Positions 1 through 10,626 of a stretch of 64,000 bases of DNA are shown here, in pieces (the first letter of the stretch is position 1; every line of letters begins with the position of its first letter). The notes beneath the pieces were generated by a model. That model had not been told where the DNA came from, did no database searches, and worked only from the letters and a program-made list of their open reading frames with translations. Source of the stretch: Beta vulgaris subsp. vulgaris (taxonomy: Eukaryota > Streptophyta > Magnoliopsida > Caryophyllales > Amaranthaceae); NCBI RefSeq assembly GCF_026745355.1, contig NC_079202.1, positions 56,923,655-56,987,654 of the forward strand. Direction: 5' to 3'. The translations under genes and the position numbers were made by a program.

Positions 1-39
1 CTAGCTTACTAATATGTGCGTCCGTAGCACTAAGCTTGC

Positions 40-152
40 TTGGTGGAGGTGGTGGAGAACTCACCTTGTAACTTTAAGGTCATAAGTTTGAGCCCCACTA
101 CCTACTTGTGCTTGGGTATAGGGATTTCCTTAATTTTCTTACTCTCAAGCAT
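40..152 (+). repeat. tRNA-derived SINE-like head
   Basis: The stretch has an A-box-like TGGTGGAGGTGGTGGA and, about 40 bases on, a B-box-like AAGTTTGAGCCCC, the spacing of a pol III internal promoter in tRNA-derived SINEs. It lies immediately left of the 1.03 kb CACTA element and is repeated at 31184 in locus B. No tail or target duplication was found, so it may be only a SINE fragment or a chance match. Confidence 0.3.
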
Positions 153-1186
153 CACTACAAAAAAAAATCGTTTTAGCAACGGACAGAATCCGTCGCTAAA
201 TAGGCAAAATCCGTCGCTAAATTGAATTAGCGACGGATTTAGGGACGGATTATGTCCGTCCCTAGAACCTTCGTCGCTAAATCAATTTAGCGACGGAACT
301 TTGTATTCCGTCCCTAAATTAGGGACGGAATTTAAATCTGTCCCTAAATTAGGGACGGAAAATAAAAATCCGTAGCTAAATTTAGGGACGGAAATAAAAA
401 TTCGTAGTTAAATTTAGCTACGGATTTTGAAATCCGTAGCTAATTTAGCTACGGAAATGAATATCCGTAGCTAAATTTAGCTACGGATTTTCATTTCTGT
501 CCCTAAATTTAACTGTAATCACCAATTTCTAGCGACGGATTTAACTGTTATTCGTCCCTACTCGTAATCGAACTGGATGCGCTCTTCCCCGGAATCGAAC
601 TCGTAACCTCAAAGTCATAAGCTAAAGGTCCAACCAGTTACTCTGCATACGAACTTGTTAATATGTATCGGTAAAATCTGTTTATATGTACTGGAAGAAT
701 TAGCGACGGATTCTAAAATCCGTAGCTAAATTAGGGACGGATTTGACAATCCGTCGCTAATTCAGGGACGGATTTCAAAATCAAATTGTTTTGTGAAAGT
801 TCGTAGAAAGTCCCTAAAATTGCTAAATTAGCTACGGATTTTGATTTCCGTAGCTAAATTAGCTACGGTTTTTCATTTCCGTAGCTATATTAGCTACGGT
901 TTTTCATTTCCGTCCCTAATTTTTCCCATTAAAGGCAATTGTTTTCCCTAAGGTTTAAGGAACTAATTGTTTAGGGACGGATTGTAAAATCCGTCCCTAA
1001 CTTAGGGACGGATTTCTGGATCCGTCCCTAAATTTAGGGACGGATTTTAGGATCCGTCGCTAGTTAGGGATGGCTTTGTGTATCCGTCCCTAATTAGAGA
1101 CGGATCCTACAATCCGTCCCTAATTTAGGGACGGATTTTAATCCGTCCCTAACTTTTCGTTGCTATACGAGCTTTGTTTTGTAGTG
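153..1186. mobile_element. Non-autonomous CACTA element, copy A
   Basis: It starts CACTACAAAA and ends TTTTGTAGTG, an inverted terminal repeat of at least 10 bases, flanked by the 3 bp duplication CAT (150-152 and 1187-1189). That combination is diagnostic of the CACTA (En/Spm) superfamily. There is no transposase. The interior is packed with short inverted subterminal repeats in three flavours (TAGCGACGGA, TAGGGACGGA, TAGCTACGGA), presumably transposase binding sites. A tRNA-like stretch lies mid-element. Seven more complete or truncated copies lie in the array at 31-47 kb with the same CAT flanks, so they spread by segmental duplication, not by new transposition. Confidence 0.92.
575..652 (-). 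repeat. tRNA-like sequence inside the CACTA element
   Basis: Read on the minus strand, a B-box-like AGTTCGATTCC (601-591) follows an A-box-like stretch GCAGAGTAACTGG (near 645-630) at tRNA-like spacing. It separates the left and right fields of subterminal repeats. I cannot draw a convincing full cloverleaf or a clean acceptor stem, so this is a degenerate tRNA or SINE head captured by the element, not a functional tRNA gene. It is conserved in every array copy. Confidence 0.4.
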
Positions 1187-1348
1187 CATTAACCTGTATA
1201 ATTAGACTGAATGACTTGCGATAACTATTGGTCTAGTAAAAATCTTTTATCTTACCAAGAGGTTCTCAATTGGGTGGAGGGGGGGGGGTGTGCATCTGCT
1301 TAATACACCGGTTTGAGATTTTGCATTTTCAAGCAGAGCCCCCACTAA

Positions 1349-2554
1349 GGCTATGTTCAGTTCACCTAAAATTTTCTGATCTGAACTTATCTGATCTGAA
1401 CTTATTTTTTCTTATCTGATCTACAAGATCTTATCATTTATAAAATATATTATTACTATTATATTATTACTTTGTAATTCATTATTATGCAATACATTAT
1501 ATATAAGATCTTCTTTATAGTATTACTATTATTATCATTTTATTTCTATTATAACTTTTTATTATTAATAATAATAATTATTATTATCATTATTATAAGA
1601 ACAACAATAATAATTATAATCATAATAATAATAATTATTACTAAAAATAATTATATAACTCAAGTCATTAATTTATAAGAGCACTTAATTATACAATGTT
1701 TCACACTTTCCCTTAAAAAAATGTTTCACACTTGAGAAGTCGGCAGACTCAACTCTTTTTTTTCATATAAAATAAAATAAGATATACAAACAACTATAAC
1801 TTGCGCAAAAAAGAAATAAATAGCATGCAACTTCAAATAGTTAGAGAGATTTGGAATCGGTAGGAAGAGGTATACCAATCCAAATTTATATTGTGTATCT
1901 CACACTTAGCTTATTTTGAAATGTAATCCGAACTTAGTAGTTTCGTTTTCATGAATTTGAGCTATCATATTTTATGTATTTCTTATCTTTGCGTCAATCT
2001 TATGTTCTTAACACGTGGCTTTTAATTTTCTATTATTTAATAACAGCAAAATAACTTAATATAATGATAACAATGACATTTATAATGGTAACAACAAGAT
2101 TAATACTAATTACCAATATTAATAATTAATAAGTACAACAACAATAATAATAATCCTTTTGAACAAATGTACTAGTAAATAATAATACTCCCTTTGTATC
2201 TTTTTATATTTCTCACTTAGAATCTTGACACTATTCACAATTAGAGAGAATCTTTTAGATTTTCTCAATATATAAGAAAAATATAGTCATGTGGGGTCTT
2301 GTTAGATTCGTCTCAAATGAGTACTTTATTAATATTCAATTATTATAATTTTTACTAATATGTAATGAAAGATATTTAATAGTAATAATGAGTTTTTAAA
2401 TATAAGCATGATTTGATCTGATCTGATCTGATCTAGTCTGATCTAATCTGACCTGATCTGATCTTATTTTTTCTGCTCTGATCTAAACTTATTTTTTCTG
2501 ATCCGATCTGATTAAATCTGAAATAAGCAAAAATAAGGTGAACTGACCATAGCC
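1349..2554. mobile_element. PIF/Harbinger-like (Tourist-type) element, copy A
   Basis: The ends are GGCTATGTTCAGTTCACC and, inverted, GGCTATGGTCAGTTCACC, flanked by TAA on both sides (1346-1348, 2555-2557). A GG-N5-GTT-like end plus a 3 bp TAA duplication fits the PIF/Harbinger (Tourist) group. There is no coding capacity. Inside are (TAA)n/(TTA)n-rich sequence near 1555-1650, a truncated MITE starting near 2188 that belongs to the family seen at 55243, and a run of GATCTG-type repeats near the right end (2411-2520). Complete copies recur at 44216-45413 and 47615-48811. Confidence 0.75.
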
Positions 2555-2763
2555 TAAATCAAGCTATGCTTGACATGAGTGACATACTATGACGTGTGAT
2601 AAAAAATCACGACTTTCTCATTGAGAGTTAATTAATGTGCCAACTCCAAATCTCCAATAAATCTAGTGGATCGGAGGTCCCCTCTTAAAACGACATACAA
2701 GTGATCGATATTGAACACACAAACTGTATGGTTCATGATTAATATGCATTGCCGATTTTTATC

Positions 2764-2773
2764 TATAAAAAGG
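2764..2773 (+). promoter_or_regulatory. TATA box of GLP pseudogene
   Basis: TATAAAAAGG lies 104 bases upstream of the exon 1 ATG. The same word at nearly the same distance precedes the exon 1 copies at 45727 and 49124, and a related one precedes the GLP at 26957. Confidence 0.6.
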
Positions 2774-3182
2774 ACATTTTTTCCCTCTCATGCCGTCACA
2801 TTTAAAATACAACCAAAAAAAAGTTCGTTAAAAGTGTATTAGCTACTCAAATCTTAACTAGTCTTCAATGGAGAAGACTGATAGAGCTGGCAATACTGCA
2901 ATCTGGGTCACTGCGGCTTTATGCATTGCCTTTGCAATGAGTTTTGCGACTGATTTTCCCGTCGCTAACGCCTCTCCCCTACAAGATTTTGTGTCGGTGT
3001 AGATGACCCTAAACTGCAGGTTCACTTGTCCATCTCTTTTTTATTTTTTTTTAAAGTTTAATACATTAATTTGAGGGAGTGACTCAAACTGTTACCTCCG
3101 TTTTCTACAACCAAAAATTGACCTAAGAATATAAAAATTTAAATTTTAGGGGTTCATTCATCATATGTCCTTTTGTACCATG

Positions 3183-3866
3183 TGTTGGAATAAAAGATTC
3201 GCAAAGGCAGAAATTGAGCTTTCATAAACTGTGCCGTGATAGGAGATCACTGACTTGAAAGCAATTACGGCCCGACAATGGTGGTTATCGATCTTGGCCG
3301 GAATGCTCCCCAAGGTTTACACAGTAGCTAAGAATGCCACCACTAGCAAACTGAGCTTTAGAGAATAGCACGAAAACCCAGGAACTAAGAGAGAAGAGAA
3401 GGGAGAAGAGTGTTTTTTTTTTTGTGTGTCTGACTGAACAGAAGGCACTGAATTTATAGGGAAAAAATCAGGCCAAAAACGGGCAACAATCAAGACAGAA
3501 TTAATTGGGCGGATAATTAGGGATTGCCATGAATTATGTAACGGTCAAAACGTTACAGAATTCCAACAGCCACACACGCATAGCTCCCGGGTCCAAAACT
3601 TTAGTTAAGTTAATTCCCCAAAGCCCAAAGCCCAAAGCCCAAGGCCCAAGGCCCATGGCCCTGGCCCGGTCCGGGCGGGCGGCGCGCGCGCGTGTGTGAT
3701 GGCAAGCCCAAACCAAACATATCATCCAACCACAAAAGCATCTCTAGTCACAACTCAATAGATGGAAGGAGGGAGGAAGTATATAAACATGAAGAAATTC
3801 CCTCCACAAGCAATGTGGGACAAACAAGAAAATGAGCCAAGGCTTTTCCAAGCCTTAACTCCAACA
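3183..3866 (-). repeat. Copia 3' LTR (left)
   Basis: Begins TGTTGGAATA and ends AACTCCAACA. It carries a GCCCAAA/GCCCAAG short tandem array near 3615-3655 that has contracted in the other LTR, and a CG-rich patch with alternating GC near 3670-3695. Confidence 0.93.
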
Positions 3867-4405
3867 ATCCCCCACAAAGGCTCAGAAAAGCAAAAGAAAT
3901 TCCTGGGTAAGGAAAGGAAAGTACTTAAGCACCAATATCTTTCGATTTGAATTGATGCATAGTGAAATGAGGCAACAACTTACTATCTAGTGAGTGAATT
4001 ACTCTTGAACTCACCAGAGTTTCCGTTGAGACCCCCACAACACATACCTACCTTAAGATCGTGCAATCTCCGCGATACATCACAAGCGCTTTATAGCCAT
4101 GCGAATCCTTGGGTCTAATAAGTGCTCTAGAAAGACAGCCCAGTCTTTCATAGAAGGCGGCTTAACCTCCACACTTACGTAGGTAGTCCATCAAGTGTTT
4201 CTCAATAACACCACCCCGGAGGGATATGGAACTATTAAGAGCAAAATGCTCAACCTCTCAATGTATATCCATCAAGTGCGTCTCAGAAGCACCACCAATA
4301 GGCTATGGATAAAAGCACTACCATGTGTCATAGGGATGGGAAATGTAGTGCAAGTTAAGATTTCATGGCTTCGTTTGACCACAAACGGGTATCCACCATA
4401 AGATC

Positions 4406-7400
4406 TCAACTAATGGGCTTTAGCCCCATCCCCCTCGACGACTCTAGGACAACTCTCCTAGATAACCCCTTAGTAAAGGGGTCTGCAAGATTTCTTTCGG
4501 ACCTCACATAGTCCAAAGAAATCACCCCATTTTTCAGGAGTTGTTTGACGACTCCATGTCTGATCCGTATGTGTCTCTTCTTACCATTGTAGACACTGTT
4601 CTTAGCAACACCAATGGCTGCTTGAGAATCACATGAAGAGAGACAGGTGCACCCTGTCCTCCCCCTAAAGGAACATCAGACAACAAGTTTCTCAACCATT
4701 CAGCTTCTTGCCCTGCCAACTCGAGGGCAATGAACTCAGACTCCATGGTGGAACGTGCTATACAAGTCTGTTTCGAAGACTTCCACGATATAGCACCACC
4801 ACCAAGGGTAAACACATAGCCACTAGTTGAACTAATCTCATCATTACCAGATACCCAGTTTGCATCACAAAATCCTTCAAGAACAGCAGGAAATTTAGAA
4901 TAGTGCAAACAAAAATCAACAGTTCCTTTTAGGTATCTGAGAAGACGATGAAGAGCACTCCAGTGTTCATTACTAGGGTTATGTGTATATCTACTAAGTC
5001 TACTCACTGCATAAGCTATGTCAGGTCGAGTACAGTTCATGAGGTACATCAAACTACCTATGATTTTCGCATATTCACTTTGAGAGACACTTTCACCTAA
5101 GTTCTTGGTCAAATGAATACTAGAATCATAGGGAGAACTCACTGGAACAACATCAAAGGAATTAAACTTTTTAAGCACCTTTTCCACATAATGAGACTGG
5201 CTAAGGGAAATGCGACCGGAGACTCTCTTAAGTCTGACTCCTAAAATCACATCAGCTTCCCCAAATTTTTCATCTCAAATTTTGAAGACAGAAAAGTTTA
5301 GTATCATTAACCACCTTTAAGTTGTTACCAAAAATCAGCATGTCATCCACATAAAGACATATAATCACACAATCTGATCCTATCAATTTTGAATAAACAC
5401 AAGAATCAGAGTTGTTTACAATGAAACCATTTGACACCACAGTACTATCAAATTTTTCATACCATTGTTTTGGTGCTTGTTTGAGACCATATAAGGACTT
5501 CCTCAATTTGCACACTTTATCTTCTTGACCTAACACCACGAAACCCTCAGGTTGAGACATGTAAATCTCCTCCTCTAAGTCACCATTCAGGAAAGCAGTC
5601 TTAACATCCATCTGATGTATAACTAAGTCATGAATAGCAGCAAGAGCAAGCAGGGTCCTAATAGTGGCTATCTTAGTCACAGGAGAATAAGTGTCAAAGT
5701 AATCTAGTCCTTTCCTCTGAGTAAAGCCCCTGATGACAAGCCTAGCTTTAAACCTCTCAATAGTTCCATCAGGTCTCAACTTCTTTTTAAAGATCCATTT
5801 ACTATCTATGGTCTTCGATCCCTTAGGTAAGTCAGTCAACTCCCAAGTAGAGTTAGACACTATGGAATCTAACTCGCTCTTAATGGCCTCTTTCCAAAAA
5901 CTGGCATCCACAGATCTCATTGCCTCATCAAAGGTCTTTGGGTCCTCTTCTATCATGAAAGCATAAACTAGTTCATCACTCAACAAGTCAACACAAGAAC
6001 TTTCAGATAGAAAAGCAGTAACAAAATCAGAACCGAAGTCTTTTGCTACTCTAGGTCTCTTACTTCTCCTAGGCTCATCTACGACAGAAGAACTACTAGC
6101 ATGCATGTCAACTGAACTACTACTCAAAGTCAAATCAGCAGGAGTATCACAAGTAGGTAGAACATCATGCGTAGAACAAGTAGATAAATCAACAGCAGGA
6201 GAAGAACAAGAAGGCACAGATGCAACATCACCTTTTTTCAAAGGAAAAACATGTTCAAAAAACTCAGCATCTCTGTACTCACAGAATAGACCTATCACTC
6301 AAAGACATGAATCTATATGCAGCATGAGCATAACCAATGAATACAGCATCAAAAGTCTTAGGTCCTATGTTTGACCTTTTATAGTCAGGAAGCCCAACTT
6401 TGGCTAGACACCCCCACACTCTCAGAAAACTCAAGTTTGGAGGATAACCCTTCCATAGCTCATAAGGGGTCTTATCTAATCTTTTGTGAGGAACTCGGTT
6501 AAGAACATGACAAGCTGAAAGAACAGCTTCCCCCACATTTCATCAGGCAACCCAGAACTTACAAGCATAGCATTCATCATATTTTTCAAGGACCTATTTT
6601 TCCTTTCAGCTATACCATTTTGTTGGGGTACATAAGGAGCACTAAGTTCATGAATGATTCCCAATTTCTCACAATGGTCATTCCAAGAGAAGTTCTCATA
6701 TTCTCTACCCCTATCAGACCTAACCCTCTTGATTTTCCTATCAAGTTGGTTTTCTACCTCGGCCTTATACTTCAAAAAAGCTTCCCCTGCCTCACTTTTG
6801 GTCTTAAGAAGGTATAACTTAGTGAACCTCGAGTAATCATCAACAAAGGAAATATACCAGAATTTTCCTCCTCTACTTCTAGTGTTCTGAAAGTCAGCTA
6901 AGTCTGTATGAACCAATTCTAGAAGTTGGGTGGTCCTTTGAGTCACGGTTTTGCAAGGTTTCTTGGTAAATTTTGCTTCAACACAAACAGGACACTTAGA
7001 AAACTCGGTTGAGGACAGATTAGGAATCAATTCTAAGGTCCTTAGTCTCTTAATAGAAGCAACATTCACATGTCCTAATCTACCATGCCATAAATTTAAA
7101 GACTCAGCAATATAAGCAGAACCACAAACAGTTTTATTAATAGCAGATACAGAAGAGCAACATTTAAAATAAACAAACCCCCACTCAGATACCCTTTCCC
7201 CACAAATTCCCCACACGAGTCATTACAACCTTGTCAGCCTCAAAAACAATTTTCAAACCAGCTTTGTTTAACAAGGCACCAGACACTAGGTTACGACGCA
7301 TAGTAGGAACATACAAGACATTTGAAAGGGAGAGGGTTTTTCCAGAGGTAAGTTTTAGAGTGACCTTTCCATGTCCAAGCACTCCAGCAGTTGCTGCTTC

Positions 7401-8460
7401 CCCATGTAGACGCACTCACCTTCTGTTGCATCCTGGAAGTCATGGAGCAGCTCCTTGTTCGAACAGAAATGCCTTGAAGCCCCGGTGTCCAGAATCCAGT
7501 CAGAACGATTTTCGACCAGATTTGCTTCAACAACCACAGCAGCAATAACTTCATCCGAAACAGCAAGGTTAGCTTGAGGAGTTTCTTTTTGGACAGAACC
7601 TTGGCGTTGAGGCATTGGTAAGCCTTATGATCAGGCTTTCCACACACATAGCATACAAAAGTCTTCTTTTGAATCTTACCACTTGGTTTGTTCACTTTTC
7701 CTTGCTTCTTACCCTTGTTGAACACCTTCTTACCCTTACCCTTGAACTTGTCAGAACCTGGCGCAGCAGCAGATTCCACCAGATTGCTTTGGTAACATTG
7801 ACAAGAACCGAGTCCTGATTATCCTTGATTCGGTTGGCCTCTTCGATCCTCATATGACTGATTAGATTCCTGAAGAGACAAGGAACTCTTTCCTATGTTT
7901 CAGATTGTTACGGAACTCCCTCCAGGAAGGAGGAAACTTTTCCAGCAGAACATTGCCTGGAAAACCTCACAAATTTTCATGTCCTCATTTAAACATCAGC
8001 ACACAGTATTCTCTAGACATGAACTTGGTCCATGACAGGTTTGTCATCAACCATTTGGAAAGCAGCCACTTTCCTACAACTATTTCTGTTTCCCAGCATC
8101 ATCAGCCCCATATTTTTTCTCAAGGGCCTCCCAAATCAGTTTAGATGACTTATGAACCATAACAAATCAAACAAATTATTAGTCATCAGATTAAGGAGAT
8201 GGAAACGAACTGTTTTATTATCTTTTTCATATTTCAGAATTTTATCCTCATTCTGCTTAATGACAGCAGCAGAAGGAGAAGATGAATCAGCAGAAGCCGT
8301 AATGGCAGTGGGACAGTCATGAACAAGACATAGTCAATATCCAGTTGCTCGAAAAACATAAGAAGTTTTTGAGCCCAGCGTTTGTAGTTATTTCCATCAA
8401 GGGACTCAAGTTTGGACAGTGAGCCATTGATTTGGTTGAACTTTCTGCCATTGCAAATAT
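4406..8460 (-). pseudogene. Copia gag-pol polyprotein, frameshifted
   Basis: Read on the minus strand: a gag start near 8460-8240 (LESLDGNNYKRWAQKLL); a CCHC zinc knuckle CYVCGKPDHKAYQC near 7660; an aspartic protease WILDTGAS near 7500; the integrase zinc region and DDE core (HTDLADF, RSDRGREY, NGIAERKN) at 7140-6590; reverse transcriptase with YVDD at 5342-5353; and RNase H with CDANW and STSGY near 4870-4815. The frame ends at a TGA at 4406-4408. At least four frameshifts break it (in gag, between protease and integrase, near 6540, and near 5280), so no full polyprotein is made. Similar motif spacing is typical of plant copia elements; I do not assign a lineage. Confidence 0.9.
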
Positions 8461-8478
8461 TAGTAATTGCTTTCAAAT

Positions 8479-9140
8479 TGTTGGAATAAAGATTCGCAAA
8501 GGCAGAAATAGCTTTCAAAACTGTGCCGTGATAGGAGATCACTGACTTGAAAGCAATTACGGCCCGACAATGGTGGTTATCGATCTTGGCCGGAATGCTC
8601 CCCAAGGTTTACACAGTAGCTAAGAATGCCACCACTAGCAAACTGAGCTTTAGAGAATAGCACGAAAACCCAGGAATAAGAGAGAAGAGAAGGAGGAGAA
8701 GAGTGTTTTTTTTTTGTGTTGTCTGACTGAACAGAAGGCACTGATTTTATAGGGAAAAATCAGCCAAAAACGGGCAACAATCAAGACAGAATAATGGGCG
8801 GATAATTAGGGATTGCCATGAAGTATGTAACGGTCAAAACGTTACAGAATTCCAACAGCCACACACGCATAGCTCCCGGGTCCAAAACTTTAGTTAAGTT
8901 AAGTTTATTCCCCAAAGCCCAAAGCCCAAGGCCCTGGCCCGGTCCGGGCGGGCAGCGCGCGCGCGTGTGTGATGGCAAGCCGAAACCAAACATATCATCC
9001 AACCACAAAAGCATCTCTAGTCACAACTCAATAGATGGAAGGAGGGAGGAAGTATATAAACATGAAGAAATTCCCTCCCACAAGCAATGTGGGACAAACA
9101 AGAAAATGAGCCAAGGCTTTTCCAAGCCTTAACTCCAACA
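8479..9140 (-). repeat. Copia 5' LTR (right)
   Basis: Pairs with the LTR at 3183-3866. It is 22 bases shorter, mostly through a contracted GCCCAA array and small indels. The element is read leftward from here. Confidence 0.93.
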
Positions 9141-9449
9141 CCATGTGTATAGTATATTCAAGATAAATTTTCTTCATTTGTTCATTGACTTTCTTTTTTT
9201 GTACATTTTGCTCATTTGCATAATTTCAAATGAGCAATGAGGAAAAAAAAAATCTTGGGTGTACCATGGTCACGAATATACAGAAGTGTATGCTAAAATT
9301 TTTGGATTCTAAATTGTCATTCCGTTCGTTTCTTATAGAATTGTCATATTTCTTCCATTCTATTTTTAATGAAACGCATTGGGTTGAAAAAGAGAGAGAT
9401 AGAGAAAACAAAATTGAGGGACCCATATTATATCACAACAACAATCCGC

Positions 9450-9690
9450 GTCTTTAGCGTCTGACCTTAGCGTCCGTCTAACAAAACAGACGATATCCGC
9501 GGAAATAGCGTCCGAAATAAAGTCAGACGGTAACTAGCGTCCGAAATAGCGTCCGATATTCTCGCAGACGCAAAATACCGTCCGCTACGTCCAGTCAGCG
9601 TCTGATTTTTAGACAGACGCTAAATAGCGTCCGTCTGGCGGACGGTAAATTCAAAAAGCGGACGCTATTTCGGCGGATAAACCAAACACC
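9450..9690. repeat. Left subterminal repeats of the 7.8 kb CACTA
   Basis: Many direct and inverted copies of TAGCGTCCG / CGGACGCTA with variable spacing. These are typical binding sites of the second (TNPA-type) protein in En/Spm elements. Confidence 0.8.
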
Positions 9691-10069
9691 CAACGAACCC
9701 TTACCAGAAATTTTCGACCGCACTTAGAAATTTTCGAAAACTGCTTTCTCTCTCTCTTTCATTTTCGCCACTGATTTCTCTCTCTCTTCGCCGGCGACTG
9801 GACACTTTGCCGGCGACGCGCGACTTTGCCGGCGACTCTCTCTCTTCTAGCGACTTTCTCTCTCTCTTCGCGTGGCTCTCTCTTCACGTGGCGCCGCATC
9901 TCTTCACGTGATTTGCCGCAGCCGAGCCGCCGCCGAGCTGCTGCCGAACCGCCGCCGAGCCGTCACCGAGCCGCCGCCGTGCCGCCGCTTCTTTTCTCTC
10001 CCTTCTACAGTTGTTTAAGGTATGGATTTATACTTTAATTTTGTTGATTTTTTGCTTGAATTTCTTGTT

Positions 10070-10400
10070 GTTAATTAGGGTTTTGGGTATAGTTGTTGTT
10101 CATAGTTGTTATTCATAGTTGATAGTTGTTGTTGTTGTGTGTGATGATTGTTGTTGTTTTTAATTGTATTGTTGTTGTTGTTTGATGAATTTGATGTTGT
10201 TTTTAATTGTATTGTTGTTGTTTAGTGAATTTGTTGTTGTTTTTAATTGTATTGTTTTGTTGTTTAGTGAATTTATTGTTGATAATTGAACATGTTAAGT
10301 GTTGTTGTTGTTGATAATTAAATATGTTAAGTGTTGTTGTTGATAATTGAATATGTTAAGTGTTGTTGATAAAAGAACATGTTTAGTATTGGTGTTGTTC
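10070..10400 (+). repeat. GTT-rich degenerate tandem repeats in CACTA leader
   Basis: Runs of TTG/GTT with a recurring longer unit built on TTTTTAATTGTATTG and TTTAGTGAATTTG. It lies between a CG-rich stretch (9780-10010) and the transposase start and probably belongs to a 5' untranslated intron, since a donor-like AAG|GTATGG occurs at about 10018. Confidence 0.6.
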
Positions 10401-10626
10401 ATCAACTTGTTTAATTTATTCATAATAATTAGTGAATTAATGTTATTAATGTTACATGCTTTAGATAAATTGAGTGATTAGTTTATTACACTTATATTTA
10501 GTTGTATCGAATTGAATTGATTGTTTAGTATAATAAACTTAGTGTATATTTAGTATACGTACTTCCATTAACAAGTAGTGAATATAGTGAATTGATACTT
10601 GCTAGTTGTATGTAGAGTTTTAAATT

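Larger units (their letters stand above)
3183..9140 (-). mobile_element. Ty1/copia LTR retrotransposon
   Basis: Two LTRs (3183-3866 and 8479-9140) start TGTTGG and end CCAACA, flanked by the 5 bp duplication CCATG (3178-3182 and 9141-9145). Coding order on the minus strand is gag, protease, integrase, reverse transcriptase, RNase H, which defines copia rather than gypsy. A purine-rich tract (GTGGGGGAT on the minus strand) abuts the left LTR, as expected for the 3' side. I could not recognise a standard primer binding site next to the right LTR. The LTRs differ by only about four substitutions but by more than ten small indels. Paralogous introns near 46040 and 49440 give the uninterrupted target site. 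Confidence 0.95.

Noticed and set aside
153..1186. Palindromic short repeats resembling a CRISPR array
   Set aside because: The repeats are inverted, variable and unevenly spaced, lie inside CACTA ends with a CAT target duplication, and the sequence is plant.
2411..2520. GATCTG runs as telomere-like or regulatory array
   Set aside because: They are subterminal repeats of the PIF-like element and recur only with it.
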